Positions 1 through 5,850 of a stretch of DNA of 15,166 bases are shown piece after piece; the stretch's first letter is position 1; every line of letters begins with the position of its first letter. The notes under the pieces were generated by a model, which saw only the letters and a program-made list of their open reading frames with translations, had not been told where the DNA came from and did no database searches. The translations under genes and the position numbers were made by a program. This DNA is from JBCBZH01 sp039815415 (lineage in GTDB: Bacteria > Bacteroidota > Rhodothermia > Rhodothermales > Rubricoccaceae): the NCBI GenBank assembly GCA_039815415.1, contig JBCBZH010000079.1, forward strand, positions 1 through 15,166, read 5' to 3'.

Positions 1-137
1 CTCTGGTTCCGGCTCAACCACAGGTTCAGGCTCAGCAACGACAACAGGTTCAGGTTCAGGTTGGCTGGCACATGCGGCTGATAAATCTCCTCGGGGACGA
101 GGCCGTCGAGTGGGTTCGCTTCGGTCAAGAGTTCCAT
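1..137 (-). CDS. Partial CDS at left edge, unknown function (tentative)
   Basis: This frame opens with ATG at 137 and runs off the left edge after 45 codons. It begins MELLTEANPLDGLVPEEIYQ. I prefer it because over 80% of its third codon positions are G or C, as expected in this GC-rich genome; the competing frames have much lower GC at that position. An in-frame TAG lies upstream at about 199-201, so no longer start is available. No Shine-Dalgarno is visible. A second minus-strand frame, open from about 294, would read a Pro-Glu repeat (PEPEPVVVAEPEP) next to a lipobox-like SAAC, which resembles the linker of an outer-membrane lipoprotein. However, nothing hydrophobic precedes that Cys. I do not recognise the product, and sequence left of the window is needed to decide. 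Confidence 0.33.
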   Translation of the reverse strand, partial: MELLTEANPLDGLVPEEIYQPHVPANLNLNLLSLLSLNLWLSRNQ

Positions 138-216
138 CGGAGAGAAAGCTGGTGGGGTGGATGTCGGCCGCCGGAAGAAGGGTACCCGCAGATGTGTCTA
201 CTTCCCAGCGGAAGGT

Positions 217-251
217 GGCTGAACGGTCTGTAGAACCGGCTGAACGGTCTG
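217..251. repeat. Direct repeat GGCTGAACGGTCTG x2, 21-bp period
   Basis: GGCTGAACGGTCTG occurs at 217-230 and again, identical, at 238-251, so the two copies start exactly 21 bp apart, about two helical turns. The pair lies between the end of the small membrane protein gene (stop at 272) and the tentative edge gene (ATG at 137). Same-face direct repeats at this spacing suit a regulator binding site, but no known operator is recognised and no matching promoter was found. Confidence 0.4.
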
Positions 252-271
252 GAGAGGGAGTGAACTGTGCG

Positions 272-670
272 CTACTCCGCCACACCTTCGACATGCGTCC
301 AGGTGTTTGCCTGGATCCAACGGTGCCCACCACGCCCTCGCAGGCGACCTGTTACGAGCCACCGATCCTCGACGGACACCTCTACACTATCCGGTAGGCG
401 CACAGGGAACGCCAGCGCGTCGGAGCCCAGCCAGACCGAACCGTCTGGAGCGACCTCGGACACCCATCCACTCAGTGAGGCCTCGATGCGCCGCCCGCGA
501 AACGCGACGGTGTCCAGCAGGGCTGGGTCTGATTCTCCTAGCTCGAGGGGTGGAGCTGTCGGGGTCTCGCCAGCTCGGAAGTCCTTCGCCAGCACGAAGG
601 CACCAACCAAGAGCCCGCCGAGCCCAATCGCTAGCGCCGCCGCGTGACGTGCATCGAGCTTGCGACTCAC
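272..670 (-). CDS. Small membrane-anchored protein, beta-rich (OB-like) ectodomain
   Basis: This is a 132-residue protein starting with GTG at 670. The start is fixed by a GTGA overlap of 4 bp with the stop of the upstream flippase-like gene, a typical translational coupling. Residues 1-9 are basic (VSRKLDARH). Residues 10-27 form one hydrophobic segment (AALAIGLGGLLVGAFVLA), so the rest is probably periplasmic or extracellular. Residues about 55-125 alternate short hydrophobic strands and glycine turns (SGWVSEV, GSVWLG, FPVRLPD, RWLVTGRL). This pattern suggests a small beta-barrel such as an OB fold, but that is inference from pattern only. The frame stays open upstream inside the neighbouring gene, but that part is a shadow. 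Function is unknown; co-transcription suggests it works with the membrane protein. Confidence 0.7.
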   Translation of the reverse strand: MSRKLDARHAAALAIGLGGLLVGAFVLAKDFRAGETPTAPPLELGESDPALLDTVAFRGRRIEASLSGWVSEVAPDGSVWLGSDALAFPVRLPDSVEVSVEDRWLVTGRLRGRGGHRWIQANTWTHVEGVAE

Positions 671-1746
671 GGGGCGCTGGTCGGCGCCGAGCCCGCGGCC
701 TGAACCGACTCTGCCGAGGTGCGGATGGCCGACAAGCTGGTGCCTTGCCAGAGAAGCGCGGCCACACCGGCCACGCAGTAGAACAGCAGTTGCGCCGCAT
801 GCCCGATGACAGCGTAGGCCGCAGCCGGGGACGCAGCCACCCCGAAGAGCACCGTCAGAGCAAGGACGGTCGCGTAGTGGTAGGATCCCGCGCCTCCGGG
901 AGAGGGGAGAGACATGCCCACGGCCCCGACGGCCATCAGCGCGAAGGCGTCGAGGAGGCTGAGGCCGTACGTCGCGGAGAGGCCGAGGAGCCGGAGCGGG
1001 ATGTCGGCCATGAGGACGTAGCATCCCCACATGAGCAGGGTAGACAGCGCCAATGCCACGCGCTGCCGGCACCGAAGCAGCGCCACGATGCCCTGCCGGA
1101 ACTGGTCCGCCAGCCCGAGGAGACGCCCTCCCAGTCCTGATTGGGCACGGCGTACGGCGGCCCACACCAGGGCGAGTACTGCAATCCCGCCAAGCACAAG
1201 TCCGAGAATCACACCCGGCGACAGCTCCGGTATCGACGCCAGCGCGCTGGCGATGCCCTCGCCGAAGGCGGCCCAGATGCCATCGAGTCGGCTGCCGTAC
1301 AGCACCGCGACGAGAAGCAGCGCCAGCCCGAGCGTCAGAACATCCAGCACGCGCTCAGCCACGACGGTGCCGAACACAGCTGGGAACGTGCGGTCGCTCC
1401 GGGTGCTCACGTTGGCGGCGCGGGCGAACTCGCCCAGGCGGGGCGCGGCGTAGTTGACCAGGTAGCCGATGGTGACGGAGACGAACGTGACTTCGAAGGT
1501 CACCGGGGGGCGGGTTGGCGTGTCCTTCCCGGGGAGGGCGTTCAGAAGCAAGCGCCAGCGCCACGCACGGATCGCTACGGAGGCCACGCTGACGACGAAC
1601 AGCGGAACGAGCCAGCCCCAGGCACCGCCACGCAGCGCGTCCCGCACCGCCGCGAAGTCGGCTCCACGCAATGCCAGATACAGCAGGCCGCCTCCGAGGA
1701 GGAAGCTCCCGGCGATGGCGAGACCGGACTTGAGGCGGGGGGACAT
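667..1746 (-). CDS. Lysylphosphatidylglycerol synthase TM-domain / UPF0104 family membrane protein
   Basis: This is a 359-residue polytopic membrane protein with about eight hydrophobic segments. The family signature is visible: GYLVNYAAPRLGEFARA near residues 94-110 (the conserved N-x(3)-P-R-x-GE-x(2)-R element), ERVLDVLTLG near 131, and the late loop LPSPGGAGSYHY near 270. Known members are flippase-like or form the membrane half of MprF; here there is no aminoacyl-transferase domain, so lysyl-PG synthesis is not implied. I choose ATG at 1746, which gives MSPRLKSGLAIAGSF. An in-frame TTG at 1764 would add six residues, and neither start has a clear Shine-Dalgarno. It overlaps the next gene by 4 bp. 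A strong hairpin sits just upstream of the start. Confidence 0.87.
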   Translation of the reverse strand: MSPRLKSGLAIAGSFLLGGGLLYLALRGADFAAVRDALRGGAWGWLVPLFVVSVASVAIRAWRWRLLLNALPGKDTPTRPPVTFEVTFVSVTIGYLVNYAAPRLGEFARAANVSTRSDRTFPAVFGTVVAERVLDVLTLGLALLLVAVLYGSRLDGIWAAFGEGIASALASIPELSPGVILGLVLGGIAVLALVWAAVRRAQSGLGGRLLGLADQFRQGIVALLRCRQRVALALSTLLMWGCYVLMADIPLRLLGLSATYGLSLLDAFALMAVGAVGMSLPSPGGAGSYHYATVLALTVLFGVAASPAAAYAVIGHAAQLLFYCVAGVAALLWQGTSLSAIRTSAESVQAAGSAPTSAP

Positions 1747-1764
1747 CGAACGGGTGAGATGCAA

Positions 1765-1798
1765 CGAGGGGCCGTACTCGCTCTGGCACGGCCCCTCG
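1765..1798 (-). promoter_or_regulatory. 11-bp perfect hairpin in the leader of the UPF0104 gene
   Basis: CGAGGGGCCGT at 1765-1775 is the exact reverse complement of ACGGCCCCTCG at 1788-1798, with a 12-nt loop. It lies 18 nt upstream of the ATG at 1746 and would include the region just before the alternative TTG start. No T-run follows it on the minus strand, so a simple intrinsic terminator for lolA is less likely. An RNA hairpin affecting translation or transcript stability of the downstream pair is possible. Confidence 0.5.
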
Positions 1799-1843
1799 CC
1801 AAGCTACCGACCGGCCTGAGCCGGGCGGACGGAGTTTGTGTCC

Positions 1844-2005
1844 AGGCTCTGTCTCGCAAATCCAGATCGGCCTGTACGGGGCTCCGTAGCCGCCTCGCGG
1901 TGTCGCGTTCCATCGCCGTAGCTGCAGCTACGGCTGCTTCACGCTCCTGGCGAGCCGACTTCGGCTCTCGCGTTCGGCCTCGTTCCGAATCACAAGACAG
2001 AGCCT
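1844..2005. mobile_element. 162-bp MITE-like element with terminal inverted repeats
   Basis: AGGCTCTGTCT at 1844-1854 is repeated in inverted orientation as AGACAGAGCCT at 1995-2005, and weaker similarity continues inward. The interior holds a 20-bp perfect palindrome, GCCGTAGCTGCAGCTACGGC (1915-1934), and a 7-bp stem with a 2-nt loop (GAGCCGA/TCGGCTC, 1952-1967). No credible protein is encoded. Short size, terminal inverted repeats and internal palindromes fit a miniature inverted-repeat element or an insertion sequence remnant. The ends resemble those of IS5-group elements only in general style, so the family is unproven. Flanking dinucleotides are CC on the left and AG on the right of the marked repeat, or CA and TA if the terminal A/T pair is excluded, so no clean target duplication is seen. 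The right end supplies the last bases of the lolA stop codon. Confidence 0.5.
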
Positions 2006-2636
2006 AGCGCAGGTCCACCACCTCGGTCCCGCGCGGTGCGGAGAAATGGAACGTGGAGGGTTCCATGGACTGGTTCAGGCGAACGTTCGACAAGTCGAAG
2101 GCCAGTGTGGCGCCATTGGCATCGTGAACGCGCACGCGTGTGGGGATGCCATCCGACGAGCGGACATACAAGGTGGCATCCCGCACCGACGAGCCCGCCT
2201 CGCGAGGCCGAAGCGTCAGCACGTCATGGGCGGTTCCAGCGATGCGGGCGGACGTGGCGCCGGTCACACGGAAGACGCTGAGGTAGTCCGTGAACAGTTG
2301 GCCGACCGAAAAGCCGACCTGCGACGGATCGTAGGTCTGGACGACTACCTGCTGATCGTCCGAGGAGTACGACCACAGCGTCTCGCCGTCGGTCACGAAG
2401 ATCTGGGACCCGAGATCGAGACGGAAGGCGTCGTCCATGACACGGAGGGTTCCGCTAAGGCTCTGATTGCCGATGCGCTGGATGAACTCGGCCTGGAGGG
2501 TTTCAACCGCACCATACGTCTGCTGGAGGCGGCGGGCGGTGTCTTCCGGCGATTGGGCCATCGCCTGTCCACTCCAGAAGACGAGCGTGGTGAGGGCGAG
2601 CAGGCCCAGAGGCCGCAGGGAGGTCGAAAATCGCAT
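2004..2636 (-). CDS. lolA: Outer membrane lipoprotein carrier protein LolA
   Basis: This 210-residue periplasmic protein has a clear signal peptide. Starting at ATG 2636, MRFSTSLRPLGLLALTTLVF leads to AMA-QS cleavage after residue 27. The mature part has LolA features: an N-terminal amphipathic helix (EDTARRLQQTYGAVETLQAEF), then repeated beta strands (QSLSGTLRVMDDAFRLDL, IFVTDGETLWSYSSDDQQVV), and an FDLSNVRLNQSMEPSTFHF element near the end. The half-open barrel formed by these strands carries lipoproteins across the periplasm. The longer frame, opening at 2687, adds 17 residues before the signal peptide and is not preferred. The TAG stop overlaps the edge of the MITE-like element, so the native C-terminus might have been slightly longer. 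It lies downstream of hsp20, but two hairpins separate them. Confidence 0.9.
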   Translation of the reverse strand: MRFSTSLRPLGLLALTTLVFWSGQAMAQSPEDTARRLQQTYGAVETLQAEFIQRIGNQSLSGTLRVMDDAFRLDLGSQIFVTDGETLWSYSSDDQQVVVQTYDPSQVGFSVGQLFTDYLSVFRVTGATSARIAGTAHDVLTLRPREAGSSVRDATLYVRSSDGIPTRVRVHDANGATLAFDLSNVRLNQSMEPSTFHFSAPRGTEVVDLR

Positions 2637-2715
2637 GGTGGGGGCGGGAGAGTCCGACAAATGGGGGAGGCTCCGGAGAAGGTCCAAGAACGTGCCGAGT
2701 CTGACAGCAGCAAGG

Positions 2716-2735
2716 TCGCCAGCTCGAGCTGGCGA
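2716..2735. repeat. 20-bp perfect palindrome built from two copies of the dispersed CGCCAGCTCG motif
   Basis: TCGCCAGCTCGAGCTGGCGA is its own reverse complement. It consists of two overlapping, inverted copies of the 10-mer that is strongly over-represented in this window (see findings). It lies between hsp20 and lolA, next to the hairpin at 2746-2771. Paired inverted copies of an abundant genomic word between genes are known for uptake sequences in Neisseria and Haemophilus, where they double as terminators. That comparison is inference here. Confidence 0.6.
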
Positions 2736-2745
2736 TCAACGCAAA

Positions 2746-2771
2746 GCGGCGGACCCGCGAAGGTCCGCCGC
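2746..2771 (-). terminator. 10-bp-stem hairpin downstream of hsp20
   Basis: GCGGCGGACC (2746-2755) pairs perfectly with GGTCCGCCGC (2762-2771) around a CGCGAA loop. It starts 27 bp past the hsp20 stop and is followed on the minus strand by only three Ts. It is the best terminator candidate for hsp20, though the weak U-run may permit some readthrough into lolA. Confidence 0.6.
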
Positions 2772-2797
2772 ATGAGAACGGTCGAGAGGCGAAACGC

Positions 2798-3286
2798 TTA
2801 TGCGTTGGCCTCCTCGAGTTCGCGGGTCTCCTGTGCGTCGGACGAGCCGCCCGAGCTAAGAATGTCGACGTGGCGAGGCTTCTTGGCCTCCGTCTTCGGC
2901 ACCCGGATGTGCAGGACGCCGTCATCCAACGAGGCCTCGATGGCGTCGGGGTCCACGTCATTGCCCAGCGTGAACGAGCGGAAGAAGCGACCGTAGCTGC
3001 GCTCGACGCGGTGGAAGCGGCCATCGCGGTGTGCGTCCTTGACGGAGCGCTCGCCGCTGATCTTGAGCGTGCCGTCGTCGAACTGCACGTCGAGGGCATC
3101 GCGCGAGAGGCCGGGAAGATCCAGCATCAGCTCGTAGGCGTCGTGGGTCTCCACGATGTCGGCGCGGGGTGCCCACGACGGCGAGCTGGCGTCGCCGGAG
3201 GCAGTGTTGAAGGTGTCGAAGAAGCGGTCCAGCTCGCGGCGGAAGCCATCGAGGTCGCGAGCCGACCGGCGAATCAGGGTGCTCAT
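2798..3286 (-). CDS. Small heat-shock protein, Hsp20/alpha-crystallin family
   Basis: This 162-residue cytoplasmic holdase starts at ATG 3286 (MSTLIRRSARDLDGFRREL). Residues about 1-37 are a variable N-terminal arm. Residues about 40-145 form the alpha-crystallin domain, with the usual landmarks: RADIVETHDAYELMLDLPGL, then DGTLKISGER, the RSYGRFFRSFTLGNDVD loop, and DDGVLHIRVPK. A VDI triplet near residue 146 matches the I/V-x-I/V anchor that docks in neighbouring subunits, followed by an acidic, flexible tail (ELEEANA). Length and layout are normal for the family. It is probably monocistronic, since a hairpin follows and a divergent gene lies upstream. No CIRCE-type repeat is seen upstream. 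Confidence 0.95.
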   Translation of the reverse strand: MSTLIRRSARDLDGFRRELDRFFDTFNTASGDASSPSWAPRADIVETHDAYELMLDLPGLSRDALDVQFDDGTLKISGERSVKDAHRDGRFHRVERSYGRFFRSFTLGNDVDPDAIEASLDDGVLHIRVPKTEAKKPRHVDILSSGGSSDAQETRELEEANA

Positions 3287-3461
3287 GGCAGGAGTGTGAG
3301 TAGAGAGAATGTCAGGCCCAGATGGGCACGGAGTCAGTATGCGAGAGACGTATAAAAGCCGTTATTGCACATCAAAATGGCAGAGGGCTGCTAGACCTCC
3401 GTCAGATCGTCGGACGGCGCTGTGTGGACGTACCCATTTTGTCACCTCGCCCGCTGTCGTC
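3287..3461. promoter_or_regulatory. Divergent promoter region between hsp20 and the molybdenum-carrier gene
   Basis: These 175 bp separate two divergently read genes, so promoters for both are expected here. The block at about 3349-3380 (CGTATAAAAGCCGTTATTGC and on) is clearly more AT-rich than its surroundings. On the minus strand it gives a TTTTG followed about 20 nt later by TATACG, a loose match to Bacteroidota -33/-7 boxes. On the plus strand TTGCAC (3365-3370) is followed 17 nt later by CTGCTA. Neither is a strong match, and exact starts cannot be assigned. Confidence 0.35.
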
Positions 3462-3938
3462 ATGACGCACCCACTTCTCATCATCTCTGGAGGCCAGACC
3501 GGCGTAGACCGGGCGGCGCTGGATGCGGCTCTCGCAGTCGGGATCGAGATCGGCGGCTGGTGCCCGGCAGGGCGGTGGGCTGAAGACGGCCCGATTCCAT
3601 GCCGCTATCTACTCCGCGAGACCGCCAGCTCGGACCCTGCAGAAAGGACGCGCCTGAATGTTCGGGACAGCGACGCCACGCTGGTTCTCACGCTCGGACC
3701 TCCTCGCGGCGGTACCGCGCTGACCCTCGAACTGGCGAACGCGTTGAGGCGCCCTCACCAGCTCGTCGATCTCAATGGGTCCACCTCTGCGGCACAGGTC
3801 GCGGACTGGATTCGCCAGCTCGATGTGCAGGTGCTCAACGTTGCCGGGCCGCGAGCGAGCGAGGCACCGGGGATTTACATTCGAGCGTTTGAGCTGGTGC
3901 GTGAGATCCTCGCTACCGCCTCCGCGCGTCAGGTTTAG
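3462..3938 (+). CDS. Putative molybdenum carrier (MoCo_carrier, SLOG-like Rossmann) protein
   Basis: This 158-residue protein starts at ATG 3462 (MTHPLLIISGGQTGVDRAAL). The earlier in-frame start at 3309 would run back through the promoter region and is rejected. The N-terminal GGQTGVDRAALDAAL glycine-rich loop, GGWCPAGRWAEDGPIP, LRET and NVRDSDATLVL are hallmarks of the family named after an algal molybdenum cofactor carrier. It is related to the LOG/YpsA Rossmann proteins that bind nucleotides or nucleotide-like ligands. Whether this bacterial member binds cofactor or a nucleotide is unknown. No molybdoenzyme or moa/moe gene is in view. Its last four bases overlap the end of the converging RtcB-like gene. 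Confidence 0.85.
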   Translation: MTHPLLIISGGQTGVDRAALDAALAVGIEIGGWCPAGRWAEDGPIPCRYLLRETASSDPAERTRLNVRDSDATLVLTLGPPRGGTALTLELANALRRPHQLVDLNGSTSAAQVADWIRQLDVQVLNVAGPRASEAPGIYIRAFELVREILATASARQV

Positions 3939-4858
3939 AGGTGTCCCATGTAGCCGATCACGGCGAAGCGCTCAACCTCTTCGATGAAACCATCCAGAAG
4001 GGAGAGGCACGCATCGAGGTCGCGATACGCGAAGGGGCCATCGGTACGCAAGGAGGCATTCGTCAGTCCATCGGGGAGCATGACACGCTTGCGCAACTCA
4101 TCAAAGTCATAAGCGTCTGCGAGCGGCTTGCAGTCCGCTCGAGACATCGCGCGCCCTGTTCCGTGGCTCAACGAGCAGAGAGCTTCCTGGACGCGCTTGG
4201 TCGCTCGTACGAGCGCGACATCTCCCGACATGTGCGAGGGGATCACGTTGAGGTCGCCAGGATCTACCCGCACCGAGCCTTTCCGAATGAGGGCTCCCTC
4301 GTCCAGCGTCTCGTAGGTGTTGTGAGGAAGGTCCAGAACAAGATCCAAAGGCCCGAGTACGGAGGCCGCAGCATCGTGGATCGCAGCTCGGTTGGCTTCC
4401 GCCCACTCGACGACACGAGCAAACTCGGCGTCGAACGCGATTGGATCCTCAACTAGGGCATCGACATGGCCGGATTCCGCACGCGAGCCAGTGTGGATGA
4501 GGAGGTACAGGGCATCCTCTCCATAGGGCGCCAGTGCGTCGAGGAAGTGATTGCCTCCACCGAGATCCCCGACTCCGCCCTTGTTCTCTCGAAGGGCGTT
4601 GGCAATCGCATTCCATGCGTCGCGTGTGAGGTCGCTCGGGTGGAGCTGACTCCGAACCAGGCGCATCCCGCATCCACAGTCGCTGACGGCAAACCGGCGC
4701 CAGTCGGGTTGGCGCGTCAGTACAGCGGTTCCGGTTGGAAGAGGAGACTTCCCGGGGCACGCGTCTGGGAGGAATACGACGGTTTCGGCTTCGAGAGTAT
4801 GAGGAAGCCAGTCGTAGAGCTTGCCCAGCGGCTCGGCTGAAAGGTTGAGAAGCTGCAT
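3935..4858 (-). CDS. Compact RtcB-family RNA ligase-like protein
   Basis: RtcB enzymes join 2',3'-cyclic phosphate (or 3'-phosphate) and 5'-OH RNA ends using GTP and Mn. Most active-site motifs are visible: SDCGCGM with D60-C61, GGGNHF with N103-H104, IHTGSR with H122, LPHN with H179, HRKG-like IRKGSVRVDPGD near 191-202, and SHGTGRAMSR with H232, the histidine that becomes guanylylated in the family. At 307 residues it is much shorter than the usual 380-480. The Glu of NHFxE is Asp (D107), and the C-terminal Lys seen in the terminal V-K-G of typical RtcB is absent; the protein ends IGYMGHL. It may be a specialised repair paralogue. The secreted-protein gene is 78 bp upstream on the same strand, and no archease gene is present. 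Confidence 0.85.
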   Translation of the reverse strand: MQLLNLSAEPLGKLYDWLPHTLEAETVVFLPDACPGKSPLPTGTAVLTRQPDWRRFAVSDCGCGMRLVRSQLHPSDLTRDAWNAIANALRENKGGVGDLGGGNHFLDALAPYGEDALYLLIHTGSRAESGHVDALVEDPIAFDAEFARVVEWAEANRAAIHDAAASVLGPLDLVLDLPHNTYETLDEGALIRKGSVRVDPGDLNVIPSHMSGDVALVRATKRVQEALCSLSHGTGRAMSRADCKPLADAYDFDELRKRVMLPDGLTNASLRTDGPFAYRDLDACLSLLDGFIEEVERFAVIGYMGHL

Positions 4859-4936
4859 CGTTCTCTGGAGTCATAGACGGGACGAAGATGACGATGGGTG
4901 GCTTGCTCAGGAATCCCTAAACCCGCACCCGATCAT

Positions 4937-5446
4937 CTAGCGGTTCACGACCTGCCCGGGGACAACGCGTGCTGTGAGGCTGTTCGCCAGCGCGTCGATG
5001 GCGAGGCTGAACGGATACCCTGTCTGATCCACGGCGTAGAAGCCATCTGCTCGAGGAGACCCGAGGCGGTCATACAGCTGCCGAGAGAGACCTGGCAGGT
5101 CAGGACCCTCTGAGGAGAAGTCCAGCGTCACACTTTCCACCCGTCCGTTCTGGACAAAGACCCGGAAGCCATCGACGGGAAAGCTGGGGGCAGACCACCA
5201 TACGTCGCCCAGGCCATCCGCAAACAAGGTGGAGTCCGGCGTCGCCAGGTCGAACTGGCGGTCGGACCAGAGGTGCCCGAGGCTCAGCACCAACTCGTCG
5301 GCGAGGGCCGGGAGGGTGTGGGCCTCGTCGGCCTCGATGATTCCCAGATCCACCAGCCCGCGAGGCGGCGCGCTGTCCGCCGGGGCCGTCTGTGCCAGCG
5401 GAGATGGCACAACCGTGAGGGCGAGTAGAAAGCAGAGGCCACGCAT
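4937..5446 (-). CDS. Secreted protein of unknown function
   Basis: This 169-residue protein starts at ATG 5446 with a signal peptide (MRGLCFLLALTVVPSPLAQT, cleavage probably near PLA-QT at residue 18). The mature part is acidic and contains LVDLGIIEADEAHTLPALAD, WSAPSFPVDGFRVFVQNGRV and LYDRLGSPRADGFYAVD. The alternating strand/turn pattern suggests a periplasmic alpha/beta domain, but I do not recognise a family. The frame stays open upstream to 5959 through the two-TM gene and hisF in another frame; that extension is a shadow. It starts 56 bp after the two-TM gene and may be the last part of the his transcript. Confidence 0.8.
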   Translation of the reverse strand: MRGLCFLLALTVVPSPLAQTAPADSAPPRGLVDLGIIEADEAHTLPALADELVLSLGHLWSDRQFDLATPDSTLFADGLGDVWWSAPSFPVDGFRVFVQNGRVESVTLDFSSEGPDLPGLSRQLYDRLGSPRADGFYAVDQTGYPFSLAIDALANSLTARVVPGQVVNR

Positions 5447-5480
5447 AGTTGTGAAACGCACCGACGGTTGAATCTCGCGC

Positions 5481-5495
5481 GTCGCCAGCTCGAGC
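5481..5495. repeat. Intergenic copy of the dispersed motif (GTCGCCAGCTCGAGC)
   Basis: The 15-mer GTCGCCAGCTCGAGC here is identical to 2715-2729, the left half and centre of the palindrome between hsp20 and lolA. It sits in the 56-bp gap between the two-TM gene and the secreted-protein gene. It supports a DNA-level role for the abundant CGCCAGCTCG word, because no coding constraint applies here. Confidence 0.5.
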
Positions 5496-5502
5496 GGACG
5501 GC

Positions 5503-5850
5503 CTACGCCGTGTCCGAGTGCCGCTCGCCGCGACGACGCACACCCTGGCCGGTCCGGTTGGCGAACAGATCCTCGCCATCTCGGAGCCGCTTGTACGCCG
5601 TCCACAGCACCACCCCGACGAGCGCAGCCCCGCCAAACACGCCGATCAGCAGTGGCGACCAGTAGCTGTGGTCGAACGTGCCGTGGAACCAGCCAGGCTT
5701 CTTCAAGCGCACATCCGGGTTCTCGATGGCCTTCCAGGCGATCCAACCCCCACCGCCCACGATGAACGCGACGACGACCGCCAGCCCGGCGCGCAGAAGC
5801 GCCAGCCCGCGCCTCCGCTGTATATCGTTCGAGGAAGACTCCGGGGTCAT
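5503..5850 (-). CDS. Small two-TM membrane protein, unknown function
   Basis: This 115-residue protein starts at ATG 5850, whose ATGA overlaps the hisF stop by 4 bp and so fixes the start. Residues 1-18 are polar and basic. TM1 is about 19-40 (ALLRAGLAVVVAFIVGGGGW). A loop containing NPDVRLKKPGWFHGTFDHSY follows, then TM2 at about 67-87 (LLIGVFGGAALVGVVLWTAY), and a basic tail rich in Arg. No motif ties it to histidine synthesis, although it is translationally coupled to hisF. In many related operons this slot holds hisIE; here it does not. Confidence 0.8.
   Translation of the reverse strand: MTPESSSNDIQRRRGLALLRAGLAVVVAFIVGGGGWIAWKAIENPDVRLKKPGWFHGTFDHSYWSPLLIGVFGGAALVGVVLWTAYKRLRDGEDLFANRTGQGVRRRGERHSDTA

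Noticed and set aside
1240..1256. Palindrome CGCCAGCGCGCTGGCG inside the flippase-like gene
   Set aside because: It lies within well-supported coding sequence made of Ala/Leu codons in a GC-rich genome, so chance is sufficient.
1053..2007. Plus-strand open frames opposite the flippase-like gene
   Set aside because: Arg-rich shadows; the minus strand encodes a hydrophobic protein with clear family motifs.
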